Shown: positions 7,466 through 15,530 of the stretch, piece by piece
How positions within the stretch are numbered: position 1 is the first letter of the stretch
Layout: each line of letters starts with the position of its first letter
From: Stagnihabitans sp038231395
GTDB lineage: Bacteria; Pseudomonadota; Alphaproteobacteria; Rhodobacterales; Rhodobacteraceae
Direction of reading: 5' to 3'
Length of the DNA: 64,000 nt
NCBI GenBank assembly: GCA_038231395.1
Contig: JBBRLL010000018.1
Location: 1 to 64,000 of the forward strand
Program-made: the position numbers and the translations under genes
Notes under the pieces: model-generated
Database searches by the model: none
What the model was told of the DNA's origin: nothing
The model's input: the letters and a program-made list of their open reading frames with translations, nothing else

Positions 7466-10327
7466 ATGGCTGAGCAGAAGTTCATCGAGGTGCGCGGCGC
7501 GCGCGAGCACAATCTGAAGAACGTGGATGTCGATATTCCGCGCGACCAGTTCGTGGTGATCACCGGGCTTTCCGGCTCGGGAAAAAGCTCTTTGGCGTTC
7601 GACACGATCTATGCAGAGGGCCAGCGCCGCTATGTGGAAAGCCTGTCAGCCTATGCCCGGCAGTTTCTGGACATGGCGGGCAAGCCGGATGTTGACCATA
7701 TCTCTGGCCTGTCGCCCGCGATTTCGATTGAGCAAAAGACGACGTCAAAAAACCCAAGATCGACCGTGGGCACCGTCACCGAGATTTACGACTATCTGCG
7801 TCTGTTGTTTGCCCGCGTCGGCATCCCCTATTCGCCCGCCACCGGCCTGCCGATCACGGCGATGCAGGTGCAGGATATGGTCGACGCCGTGATGGCGATG
7901 GAGGAGGGCTCTCGCGCTTACCTGCTGGCCCCGATCATTCGCGACCGCAAGGGTGAATACAAGAAAGAATTGCTGGAACTGCGCAAACAGGGCTTTCAGC
8001 GCGTCAAGGTCGATGGTCAATTTTACGACCTGGATGAACCGCCCACCATCGACAAAAAGCTGCGGCACAACATTGATGTGGTGGTCGACCGGATCGTGGT
8101 GAAAGACGGCCTGCAAACCCGGTTGGCCGACAGCTTTCGCACCGCTTTGAACCTTGCCGACGGTATTGCCGTGGTCGAAACCGCTCCCGCCGAGGGCGAG
8201 GGCATCCGCATCACCTATTCTGAAAAGTTCGCCTGCCCGGTGTCAGGTTTTACGATTGCCGAGATTGAGCCGCGACTGTTCAGCTTCAACGCCCCGTTCG
8301 GGGCTTGTCCGGCATGCGACGGGCTTGGGGTGGAGTTGTTCTTTGACGAGCGCCTTATCGTTCCGGATCAGGGTCTTAGCCTGATGCAAGGGGCAATCGC
8401 ACCTTGGGCCAAATCGAAAAGCCCGTATTTCACCCAAACCATCGACGCGATGGCGGCCCACTACGGCTTTGACAAGAAGAAGAAGTGGAAAGACTTGCCG
8501 GACACCGTCAAAGAGGTTTACCTGCGCGGCTCCGGTGCCGAAGAAATCGAATTCCGCTATGACGAAGGTGGGCGGATTTACACGGTGAAGCGGGTGTTCG
8601 AGGGGATCATTCCCAACCTTGAACGCCGTTACAAGGAGACCGACAGCGCGTGGTCCCGTGAGGAGATGGAGCGGTTTCAGAACAATCGCTCTTGCGGTAC
8701 GTGCCAGGGCTACCGTCTGCGGCCAGAGGCTTTGGCGGTCAAGATCGCGGGCCTGCACGCGGGCCAGGTCGTTAAGATGTCGATCAAAGAAGCCTATGCC
8801 TGGGTAGGCTCGGTTCCGGGCAGCCTGACCAACCAGCACAACGAAATTGCCCGGTCGATCCTGAAGGAAATCCGCGAACGTCTTGGTTTTCTTGTCAATG
8901 TCGGGCTTGATTACCTGACGATGAGCCGCAATGCCGGAACCCTTTCGGGCGGTGAAAGTCAGCGGATCCGGCTGGCCAGTCAGATCGGATCGGGCCTGAC
9001 GGGGGTGCTTTATGTGCTGGACGAACCCTCCATCGGCTTGCATCAACGCGACAACGACCGTTTGCTTACCACGCTGAAAAACCTGCGCGATGCGGGCAAC
9101 ACCGTTTTGGTCGTTGAACATGACGAGGATGCGATCCGCGAGGCCGATTACGTTTTTGACATGGGGCCGGGGGCGGGTGTGCATGGCGGGGCGGTGGTGT
9201 CTCGTGGCACTCCGGCCGAGATTGCTGCCGATCCGGCCAGCCTGACTGGGCAATATCTGTCGGGGCGGCGGTCCATTCCGGTGTCAAAGGTGCGGCGCAA
9301 GGGCAATGGCAAGAAGCTGACCGTGGTGAATGCCACCGGCAACAACCTCAAATCCATGACCGCCGATTTCCCGCTTGGCATGTTCGTCTGCGTGACCGGC
9401 GTGTCGGGTGGTGGCAAATCGACGCTGACCATCGAAACCCTGTTCAAGACCGCCGCGATGCGGCTGAACGGTGCGCATGAAACGCCGGCACCCTGTGAAA
9501 CGATCCGGGGGTTTGAACACCTCGACAAGGTGATCGACATTGACCAGCGGGCGATTGGCCGCACGCCACGGTCAAACCCCGCGACCTATACTGGCGCTTT
9601 CACCCCGATCCGCGACTGGTTTGCCGGCCTGCCAGAGGCCAAAGCGCGCGGATATCTGTCCGGTCGCTTCAGCTTCAACGTCAAGGGCGGGCGGTGTGAA
9701 GCGTGCCAGGGCGACGGCGTCATCAAGATAGAGATGCACTTTTTGCCCGATGTCTATGTGACCTGCGAGACGTGCAAAGGCCACCGCTACAACCGCGAGA
9801 CTTTGGAGATCAAGTTCAAGAACAAGAGCATAGCGGACGTTCTTGATATGACGTGTGAAGATGCTGCCAGTTTCTTTCAGGCCGTCCCGGCGATCCGCGA
9901 GAAGATGGATGCGCTGTGCGAGGTCGGTCTTGGCTATATCAAAGTCGGCCAGCAGGCGACCACGCTGTCGGGCGGTGAGGCGCAGCGCGTCAAGCTGTCC
10001 AAGGAACTGTCGCGCCGCGCCACCGGCAAGACGTTGTACATCTTGGATGAACCGACCACTGGGTTGCACTTCGACGATGTGCGCAAGCTGTTGGAAGTGT
10101 TGCATGCCCTCGTCGATCAGGGCAATTCCATTGTGGTCATCGAACACAATCTGGACGTCATCAAGACCGCCGACTGGCTGATTGACATCGGGCCGGAGGG
10201 GGGCGATGGCGGCGGCATGATTGTGGCCACGGGTACACCTGAACAAGTGGCCCAGATCGAGACCTCGCACACCGGCCGTTATCTGAAGCCGATGCTGGCG
10301 GCGGCCAAACGGGTGGCGGCGGAGTAG
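7466..10327 (+). CDS. uvrA: Excinuclease ABC subunit A
   Basis: Damage-recognition ATPase of nucleotide excision repair, 953 aa, the normal full length. The first ABC domain has Walker A GLSGSGKSS; the second has GVSGGGKST. Both signatures are present (LSGGESQRIRLA and LSGGEAQRVKLS), as are both Walker B regions (VLDEPSIGLHQRD and ILDEPTTGLHFDD). Two Cys-rich zinc modules are visible: the first begins CPVSGFTI, with Ser in place of one Cys of the E. coli motif; the second is CEACQGDG...CETCKG. The frame is open from 7415, but the ATG at 7466, giving MAEQKFIEVRGAREHNLKN, matches the family N-terminus. It is expressed from the LexA-controlled region upstream and is probably monocistronic. Confidence 0.97.
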   Translation: MAEQKFIEVRGAREHNLKNVDVDIPRDQFVVITGLSGSGKSSLAFDTIYAEGQRRYVESLSAYARQFLDMAGKPDVDHISGLSPAISIEQKTTSKNPRSTVGTVTEIYDYLRLLFARVGIPYSPATGLPITAMQVQDMVDAVMAMEEGSRAYLLAPIIRDRKGEYKKELLELRKQGFQRVKVDGQFYDLDEPPTIDKKLRHNIDVVVDRIVVKDGLQTRLADSFRTALNLADGIAVVETAPAEGEGIRITYSEKFACPVSGFTIAEIEPRLFSFNAPFGACPACDGLGVELFFDERLIVPDQGLSLMQGAIAPWAKSKSPYFTQTIDAMAAHYGFDKKKKWKDLPDTVKEVYLRGSGAEEIEFRYDEGGRIYTVKRVFEGIIPNLERRYKETDSAWSREEMERFQNNRSCGTCQGYRLRPEALAVKIAGLHAGQVVKMSIKEAYAWVGSVPGSLTNQHNEIARSILKEIRERLGFLVNVGLDYLTMSRNAGTLSGGESQRIRLASQIGSGLTGVLYVLDEPSIGLHQRDNDRLLTTLKNLRDAGNTVLVVEHDEDAIREADYVFDMGPGAGVHGGAVVSRGTPAEIAADPASLTGQYLSGRRSIPVSKVRRKGNGKKLTVVNATGNNLKSMTADFPLGMFVCVTGVSGGGKSTLTIETLFKTAAMRLNGAHETPAPCETIRGFEHLDKVIDIDQRAIGRTPRSNPATYTGAFTPIRDWFAGLPEAKARGYLSGRFSFNVKGGRCEACQGDGVIKIEMHFLPDVYVTCETCKGHRYNRETLEIKFKNKSIADVLDMTCEDAASFFQAVPAIREKMDALCEVGLGYIKVGQQATTLSGGEAQRVKLSKELSRRATGKTLYILDEPTTGLHFDDVRKLLEVLHALVDQGNSIVVIEHNLDVIKTADWLIDIGPEGGDGGGMIVATGTPEQVAQIETSHTGRYLKPMLAAAKRVAAE

Positions 10328-10420
10328 GCGGGATCGCCGCAAAAAGGGCATCGAGCCCCTGTTGCGACGGCTGCCGTCACCAGATTTGCGCTGGCGGGCA
10401 GGCTGGACGGTCGCGACGCG

Positions 10421-10618
10421 CTACTTCGTAGAAACGCCCAATATACGATAGAGCGGGCAGAAATTCAGCAGTGCCGTGGCCACCACAACCACGCCGACGA
10501 CCGCTTTCAGCCAATGGAACGCGCCGCCTCCACCATCGGTGTAAAACCATCCCAAAAGGGCAAGGCCCAGAATAAGGCGGACGATGCGGTCCGGGGTGCC
10601 GACGTTTGCGCTGAACAT
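10421..10618 (-). CDS. Small DUF2892 membrane protein
   Basis: A 65-aa inner-membrane protein with the DUF2892 pattern: an N-terminal NVGTPDRIVRLILGLALLG, a second hydrophobic span VVGVVVVATALLNFC, and the closing FCPLYRILGVST. Proteins of this family often occur beside rhodanese or sulfur-handling genes, but no such neighbour is present here. The frame extends upstream to 10654, but the internal ATG at 10618 has a clear GGAGG-type site seven bases before it and was taken as the start. Function unknown. Confidence 0.8.
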   Translation of the reverse strand: MFSANVGTPDRIVRLILGLALLGWFYTDGGGGAFHWLKAVVGVVVVATALLNFCPLYRILGVSTK

Positions 10619-10727
10619 GAAGTGCCTCCAACGATCCGAATGCCGTTGGGTCATACATATCGCACCCGGAATGTGATGCCTTGATACAGGTCAATAGAAG
10701 GGCCCCCTTTTGAGAAAAGGGAGCCTC

Positions 10728-10751
10728 GGTAGGATGGGCAATCTGCCCATC
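10728..10751 (-). repeat. REP palindrome, copy 1
   Basis: Inverted copy of the 24-bp element described as GATGGGC-AGATT-GCCCATC plus CTACC. It lies just downstream of mmsA (stop at 10763) and upstream of the DUF2892 gene. It is identical over 24 bases to the copy at 12354 in opposite orientation, so the two bracket mmsA. It could also act as a transcript-end hairpin for mmsA. Confidence 0.85.
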
Positions 10752-10762
10752 TTTACGGTTCG

Positions 10763-12262
10763 TCACTCCATCTGCTTGAAGTTGAGGCTGGCACCCTCTT
10801 TGATGCCGCTTGGCCAGCGCGCGGTGATTGTCTTGGTCCTTGTGTAGAACCGGAACGCGTCCGGCCCGTGCTGGTTGAGATCGCCAAAGGACGATTTCTT
10901 CCAACCGCCGAAGGTGTGGTAGGCTAAGGGCACCGGGATTGGCACGTTGATGCCGATCATGCCGACGTTGATCCGGTTGGCAAAGTCGCGCGCCGTGTCG
11001 CCATCGCGGGTGTAGATCGCCGTGCCGTTGCCGTATTCATGGTCCATCGTCATTTTGAGCGCGTCTTCGTAGGTCGCAGCGCGCACCGTTGACAGGACCG
11101 GGCCGAAGATTTCCTTGCGGTAAATGTCCATATCGGTGGTCACATGGTCAAACAGATGCGGGCCTACGAAAAAGCCGTCCTCATAGCCTTGCAGGTTGAA
11201 GTTGCGGCCATCGACGACCAGTTTGGCCCCTTGCGCGACGCCGGTTTCGATCAAGCGCAGAATGTTGGCTTTGGCGGCGGCGGTCACCACCGGGCCGTAA
11301 TCCACGTCATTGCCCGCGGTATAGGGGCCGACTTTCAGCTTTTCGATTCGCGGGATCAGTTTGGCGATCAGACGGTCAGCTGTTTCATCACCCACTGGCA
11401 CGGCGACGGAGATTGCCATGCAGCGCTCACCCGCAGCCCCATAGCCAGCACCGACCAACGCATCGGCGGCCTGATCAAGGTCGGCGTCAGGCATGATGAT
11501 CATGTGGTTCTTGGCACCGCCAAAGCACTGCACGCGCTTGCCGTTCGCCGTGCCGCGCGCATAGATATATTGCGCGATGGGGGTCGAACCGACAAAGCCG
11601 ATCCCGGCGATCTGCACATTGTCAAGGATCGCATCGACCGCATCTTTGTCTCCGTTGATGACCTGCAGCACGCCGTCCGGCAAACCGGCTTCCTGCATTA
11701 GTTCGCCCAGCATCAGGGGCACCGATGGATCACGCTCTGACGGTTTGAGGATGAATGCGTTGCCGCACGCCAGCGCCGGGCCCATTTTCCACAACGGGAT
11801 CATGGCTGGAAAGTTGAAGGGCGTGATGCCGGCGGCCACGCCAATCGGCTGGCGCATCGAATACATGTCAATGCCGGGTCCGGCGCTATCGGTGAATTCA
11901 CCCTTCAACAGGTGTGGCGCACCGATGCAGAACTCCATCACTTCCAACCCGCGCTGGATGTCGCCTTTGGCGTCGGGGATGGTCTTGCCGTGTTCGGACG
12001 ACAAGGCCTCGGCCAGTTTGTCCATGTCGCGGTTCAGAAGGCGCACAAACTCCATCATCACGCGGGCGCGGCGTTGCGGGTTGGTGGCCCCCCATTTGAC
12101 CTGCGCCTTGGCGGCATCGGCTGTCGCTGCGTCAAGTTCGGCTTTTGACGCCAAAGCGACATGGGCCTGCACCTCGCCGGTGGCGGGGTTGAACACATCG
12201 GCAAAGCGGCCCGAGGTTCCGGGTACATGCTTGCCGTTGATCCAGTGACCGATCTCTTTCAT
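10763..12262 (-). CDS. mmsA: Methylmalonate-semialdehyde dehydrogenase (CoA-acylating)
   Basis: A 499-aa aldehyde dehydrogenase superfamily enzyme that converts (methyl)malonate semialdehyde with NAD+ and CoA to propionyl- or acetyl-CoA, in valine and myo-inositol breakdown. Family markers are the N-terminal HWINGKHVPGTSGRFADVFN, the substrate-site GITPFNFPAMIPLW and the catalytic Cys in GAAGERCMAISVAV. The C-terminal RTKTITARWP is also typical. ALDH enzymes lacking CoA activity differ at these sites. A LysR-type regulator is encoded divergently 168 nt away and is the likely regulator. GGAGG-like sequence precedes the ATG. No mmsB or other valine-pathway gene adjoins. Confidence 0.95.
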   Translation of the reverse strand: MKEIGHWINGKHVPGTSGRFADVFNPATGEVQAHVALASKAELDAATADAAKAQVKWGATNPQRRARVMMEFVRLLNRDMDKLAEALSSEHGKTIPDAKGDIQRGLEVMEFCIGAPHLLKGEFTDSAGPGIDMYSMRQPIGVAAGITPFNFPAMIPLWKMGPALACGNAFILKPSERDPSVPLMLGELMQEAGLPDGVLQVINGDKDAVDAILDNVQIAGIGFVGSTPIAQYIYARGTANGKRVQCFGGAKNHMIIMPDADLDQAADALVGAGYGAAGERCMAISVAVPVGDETADRLIAKLIPRIEKLKVGPYTAGNDVDYGPVVTAAAKANILRLIETGVAQGAKLVVDGRNFNLQGYEDGFFVGPHLFDHVTTDMDIYRKEIFGPVLSTVRAATYEDALKMTMDHEYGNGTAIYTRDGDTARDFANRINVGMIGINVPIPVPLAYHTFGGWKKSSFGDLNQHGPDAFRFYTRTKTITARWPSGIKEGASLNFKQME

Positions 12263-12353
12263 GGAGTCCTCCTATTTGGTTGACCGCACAATAGTCTTGC
12301 GGAAATGCTGGGGATAGGGGCAAGAATTCAAAGGGGCTTTGCAAAATTGCATA

Positions 12354-12377
12354 GATGGGCAGATTGCCCATCCTACC
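12354..12377 (+). repeat. REP palindrome, copy 2
   Basis: Forward-oriented unit: arms GATGGGC and GCCCATC around AGATT, followed by CTACC. It sits in the divergent promoter region between mmsA and its LysR regulator, an unusual place for a REP element. Exact reverse complement of copy 1 at 10728. Confidence 0.85.
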
Positions 12378-12417
12378 GTGTACGATCGGAAGAGGTTCGA
12401 ACTGGCCGTGTACGATC
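12376..12417. promoter_or_regulatory. Direct repeat CCGTGTACGATC, 30-bp period
   Basis: The 12-mer CCGTGTACGATC occurs at 12376-12387 and again at 12406-12417, exactly 30 bp apart, just before the LysR start. A spacing of about three helical turns would put both on one face of DNA, as for a dimeric or tetrameric regulator. The first copy begins inside the REP element. It could be an operator or a trace of a small duplication. Confidence 0.4.
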
Positions 12418-12430
12418 TGGGGGAGGCATC

Positions 12431-13333
12431 GTGATAGATTGGGATGATCTGCGCATCTTTCTGGCGGTGGCGCGGACCGAAAGCCTGTCGGCGGCGGGGC
12501 GGGTGTTGAAGATTGATCCGGCCACCGTGGGTCGCCGCATTGCCCGTCTGGAGGGTGCCATCGGCGCCCGTCTGTTTGCCAAAGGCCCGCTGGGCTATGC
12601 GCTGTCAGACGAAGGGCGGCGGCTTTTGACCCATGCCGAACGGGCTGAGACCGCGATGGACAGTGCCGCGGAAGCCTTGACCGGGCCTGAGGGGTTGACG
12701 GGTCACGTCCGCATCGGTGCGCCGGATGGCTGCGCCAACTACCTGCTGCCGCAAGTTCTGGCGCGAATATGCGATGCCAATCCGGGGCTTGAGGTGCAGA
12801 TCGTGGCCTTGCCGCGCGTCTTCAACCTGTCGAAACGTGAGGCAGACATGGCGATTGGCGTCTCGCGTCCGGAAGCGGGGCGGCTGACGGTGCAGAAGCT
12901 GACCGACTACCGCCTGCATCTGGCGGCCTCACGCGATTATCTGGCCGGTCATCCGGAAATTCATGGGCCGCAGGATTTTGCCGCCCACCGTTTCGTGGGC
13001 TACATCCCCGACATGATCTTTGACAAGGAACTGGATTATCTGGCCGAGATTGGCGTGAAGCCGCCGCCTTTGGCTTCCAATTCCGTGTCAGTGCAGTTGA
13101 ATTTTCTGCGCCATGGAGCCGGTCTGGGGGTGGTGCATGACTTTGCTTTGCCAGCCGCCCCTGAACTGACCCGGGTGATTCCGGACCAGATCAGCCTCAA
13201 ACGCGCGTTCTGGCTGATCCGTCATGCGGATGACGGCAGGGTTGAACGGCTGAACCGTTTCGCCACGCTTTTGACGGCGGAAGTCCGGGTAGAGATGGCA
13301 AGGCTGGAAGCTTATTGTGTGCAGGACGGGTAG
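12431..13333 (+). CDS. LysR-family transcriptional regulator
   Basis: A 300-aa regulator. The N-terminal winged helix-turn-helix spans about residues 4-62: IDWDDLRIFLAVARTESLSA, then AAGRVLKIDPATVGRRIARL. An effector-binding domain follows, starting at LTGHVRIGAPDG. The upstream open frame from 12305 contains the REP element and is not coding; GTG at 12431 has GGGAGG five bases before it and gives the family N-terminus. It is divergent from mmsA and probably controls it. The C-terminal 22 bp overlap the opposing secreted-protein gene tail to tail. Confidence 0.9.
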   Translation: MIDWDDLRIFLAVARTESLSAAGRVLKIDPATVGRRIARLEGAIGARLFAKGPLGYALSDEGRRLLTHAERAETAMDSAAEALTGPEGLTGHVRIGAPDGCANYLLPQVLARICDANPGLEVQIVALPRVFNLSKREADMAIGVSRPEAGRLTVQKLTDYRLHLAASRDYLAGHPEIHGPQDFAAHRFVGYIPDMIFDKELDYLAEIGVKPPPLASNSVSVQLNFLRHGAGLGVVHDFALPAAPELTRVIPDQISLKRAFWLIRHADDGRVERLNRFATLLTAEVRVEMARLEAYCVQDG

Positions 13334-13902
13334 GGCGCCTGCTCTCCGGCGACTTTGTTGCAGAGGCGGGTCAGGGCCAGACTGTCCGAGCGCGGGCGCC
13401 AGATCGCGGAATCTGGCGTCATTGGCTTACTTTGCGCCGGCCCTTTTTCGGCCCATTGCACCGTGTAAAGCTCGGATGCGCCTTTCAGCACCAAAAACAC
13501 CATGGCCTGGCTTTGGCCATCGACGGAGCCGCAGCCAAGGTAGCCGGAAAACACCTCAACAGCGCCTTTGATCACGGGGGGTGGCAAGGTGCTCGCCGAA
13601 AAGCTGGTGGGACAGGCAGCCTGAAAGCCCTGCGCCAGTCGCGTCGCCAGATCCACTGCCGCCATCGTCTTCGCCATACCCCTGCCGCCGGTCACCGTGA
13701 TCATTTGTGACCAGTTGTCCACAGTTTCGGTTTTGGGGGTAAGCTCCAGAATATATGAACCATTCTGCTCATGTTCGAAACCGGGTTTGAAATCGGCAGG
13801 GGTCGGCAGAGCCACCAATTGCGTGTAAATCGGGCTGACAACAATGGTGCCTTGGGCAAGCACTGGCGAGGCAAGCAACAATAGGGGCAGGACAAAGCGC
13901 AT
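13312..13902 (-). CDS. Secreted hypothetical protein
   Basis: A 196-aa protein with a signal peptide (MRFVLPLLLLASPVLAQ) and no later membrane span, so probably periplasmic. It has four Cys in the mature part that could form disulfides. I do not recognise the family. The frame opens at 14013, but the ATG at 13902 has GGAGG eight bases upstream and begins the signal sequence, so it was chosen. The 3' end overlaps the LysR gene by 22 bp in convergent orientation, which makes independent terminators between them impossible. It is not obviously linked to either neighbour. Confidence 0.7.
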   Translation of the reverse strand: MRFVLPLLLLASPVLAQGTIVVSPIYTQLVALPTPADFKPGFEHEQNGSYILELTPKTETVDNWSQMITVTGGRGMAKTMAAVDLATRLAQGFQAACPTSFSASTLPPPVIKGAVEVFSGYLGCGSVDGQSQAMVFLVLKGASELYTVQWAEKGPAQSKPMTPDSAIWRPRSDSLALTRLCNKVAGEQAPYPSCTQ

Positions 13903-14048
13903 GATGAACCTCCGGTTACCAGTCTGGATAACTTGGGCAACTTGCGGCGTCCACACAGAATTTTGAAACAATATTTCGTTTAATGGCAATTTCGTTGACA
14001 TAATCTTGCGCAAAGCGCAGCGTTCCGCAGACAGGAACGGAGGGATCC

Positions 14049-14483
14049 ATGCTTGTCAATCATATATTAAAACTCAAATCCGATGATGGGGTGGTCACTT
14101 TGCCGCCCGGCACCACCGTGGCCAAACTGGCGGAGGTTCTGTCGACGCGCAGGATCGGCGCAATCGTCGTCTCACAAGATGGCCGCGTGGTTGCGGGCAT
14201 TGTGTCGGAACGCGATGTGGTGCGTGAACTTGGCCGCCGTGGTCCGGCCTGCCTGACTGACACGGTCGAAAGCCTGATGACCACCAAGGTGACCACCTGT
14301 GCCCGCAGCGACACGGCCGATATGGTCCTTGCGACAATGACCGAGGGCCGGTTCCGTCATATGCCGGTGGTGGAAAATGGCCAGATGATCGGCCTGATCT
14401 CGATCGGGGACGTGGTCAAGGCGCGGCTTTCGGAATTGTCGATGGAGAATGTTGCGCTGGAAGGCATGATCAAAGGCTTCTGA
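14049..14483 (+). CDS. CBS-domain protein
   Basis: A 144-aa cytoplasmic protein made almost entirely of a pair of CBS domains (about residues 8-62 and 75-132), the module that binds adenosine nucleotides. Typical pieces are RIGAIVVSQDGRVVAGIVSE with RDVVREL in the first domain and GRFRHMPVVENGQMIGLISI with GDVVK in the second. There is no attached enzyme domain. Stand-alone CBS pairs of this kind usually act as energy-status sensors on a partner enzyme. A GGAGGG site precedes the ATG. It is probably transcribed alone; coaD follows 132 nt later. Confidence 0.88.
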   Translation: MLVNHILKLKSDDGVVTLPPGTTVAKLAEVLSTRRIGAIVVSQDGRVVAGIVSERDVVRELGRRGPACLTDTVESLMTTKVTTCARSDTADMVLATMTEGRFRHMPVVENGQMIGLISIGDVVKARLSELSMENVALEGMIKGF

Positions 14484-14615
14484 CCCCAGGCTCAGAAGAT
14501 TTGCAGGAACACAGTGCAACAGGTTTCGGACCACGCTTGCGCCGGATGACGCTTTGCCTCTTGCGTCAGCCCGCGCACTAATGTTGCGTAAGCGGGCCAG
14601 TTTGCGAGGGAACTC

Positions 14616-15116
14616 ATGCGCATCGGACTTTATCCCGGCACGTTCGACCCGATCACCCTGGGTCACATCGACATCATCCAACGGGCCATGGCGATGGTGG
14701 ATCGTCTGGTGATCGGGGTCGCCATCAACCGCGACAAGGCGCCGCTGTTTGGACTGGAAGAGCGGGTGGCGATGGTCGAGGAGGAGTGCCGCGAAATCTC
14801 TGTCCGGGTCGGTGGCGAGATCATCGTGCATCCGTTCGAGAACCTGCTGATTGATTGTGCCCGCGACGTAGGGGCCGGGATCATCATTCGCGGTCTGCGG
14901 GCTGTGGCGGATTTTGAGTATGAATTCCAGATGGTTGGAATGAACCGGGCGATGGATGCATCCATCGAAACGGTGTTCCTGATGGCGGATGCGCGGCGGC
15001 AGGCGATCGCCTCCAAGCTGGTGAAAGAGATTTGCAGATTGGGCGGTGACGTGTCGAAATTCGTCACTCCGGATGTCGACGCGGCGCTGGTGCGCCGGCT
15101 GCGCCACAAGGGGTGA
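14616..15116 (+). CDS. coaD: Pantetheine-phosphate adenylyltransferase
   Basis: A 166-aa enzyme of the nucleotidyltransferase superfamily that adenylates 4'-phosphopantetheine, the penultimate step of coenzyme A synthesis. The N-terminus MRIGLYPGTFDPITLGHIDI holds the T/HxGH nucleotide-binding motif (T14-H17). Further family sequence is RGLRAVADFEYEFQM and the C-terminal SKLVKEICRLGGDVSKFV. Length is normal. The ATG follows a GAGGG site. A small membrane-protein gene begins 51 nt downstream on the same strand. Confidence 0.97.
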   Translation: MRIGLYPGTFDPITLGHIDIIQRAMAMVDRLVIGVAINRDKAPLFGLEERVAMVEEECREISVRVGGEIIVHPFENLLIDCARDVGAGIIIRGLRAVADFEYEFQMVGMNRAMDASIETVFLMADARRQAIASKLVKEICRLGGDVSKFVTPDVDAALVRRLRHKG

Positions 15117-15167
15117 CGTTCCGTTCCTGTTAGGTTCGTGGTAACCCATGCGGGTTAAAGTGGCCGG

Positions 15168-15530
15168 ATGACCACAACTGTTTCAACCGCAGTTTTTCGC
15201 GTCCCCGTGCTGCCGGTTCTGGCGGCCCTGCTGGGCTTGGTCGCAAGCCTGGGCTCTGCTTTGATTGCGCAACCCGGGGCGTCGCGGGTTGCCGTGCTGA
15301 TGTTGCCGGGGTTTTCCGACGCATGGACGGCGATTGACCGCTCCGGCTTGCCAGTGGTGCAGGTGATGCTGGGTGGAATGCTGGTTGTGGTGGATGGCAG
15401 GCATGGACCTGACGGAATGGCAGCCCTGCGCACCGCTAACCTGCTGTTGCTGGATGCCTCTTTGGTGCCCGGCTGCGCTGATCCCTCGACGTTTCAACAG
15501 GATGACAAAGCCTATGGACCTGACACTTGA
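15168..15530 (+). CDS. Hypothetical protein with N-terminal membrane segment
   Basis: A 120-aa protein with one hydrophobic segment (LPVLAALLGLVASLGSALIA) that may be a signal anchor or signal peptide, followed by a mainly hydrophobic domain with ANLLLLDASLVPGC near the end. I do not recognise the family. It lies between coaD and the chemoreceptor gene, and its 3' end overlaps the chemoreceptor start, which suggests coupled translation. An exported domain working with the receptor is conceivable but not shown. Confidence 0.6.
   Translation: MTTTVSTAVFRVPVLPVLAALLGLVASLGSALIAQPGASRVAVLMLPGFSDAWTAIDRSGLPVVQVMLGGMLVVVDGRHGPDGMAALRTANLLLLDASLVPGCADPSTFQQDDKAYGPDT

Noticed and set aside
10328..10420. 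Rho-independent terminator after uvrA
   Set aside because: GGGC...GCCC forms only a four-base stem with no T-run; too weak to call.
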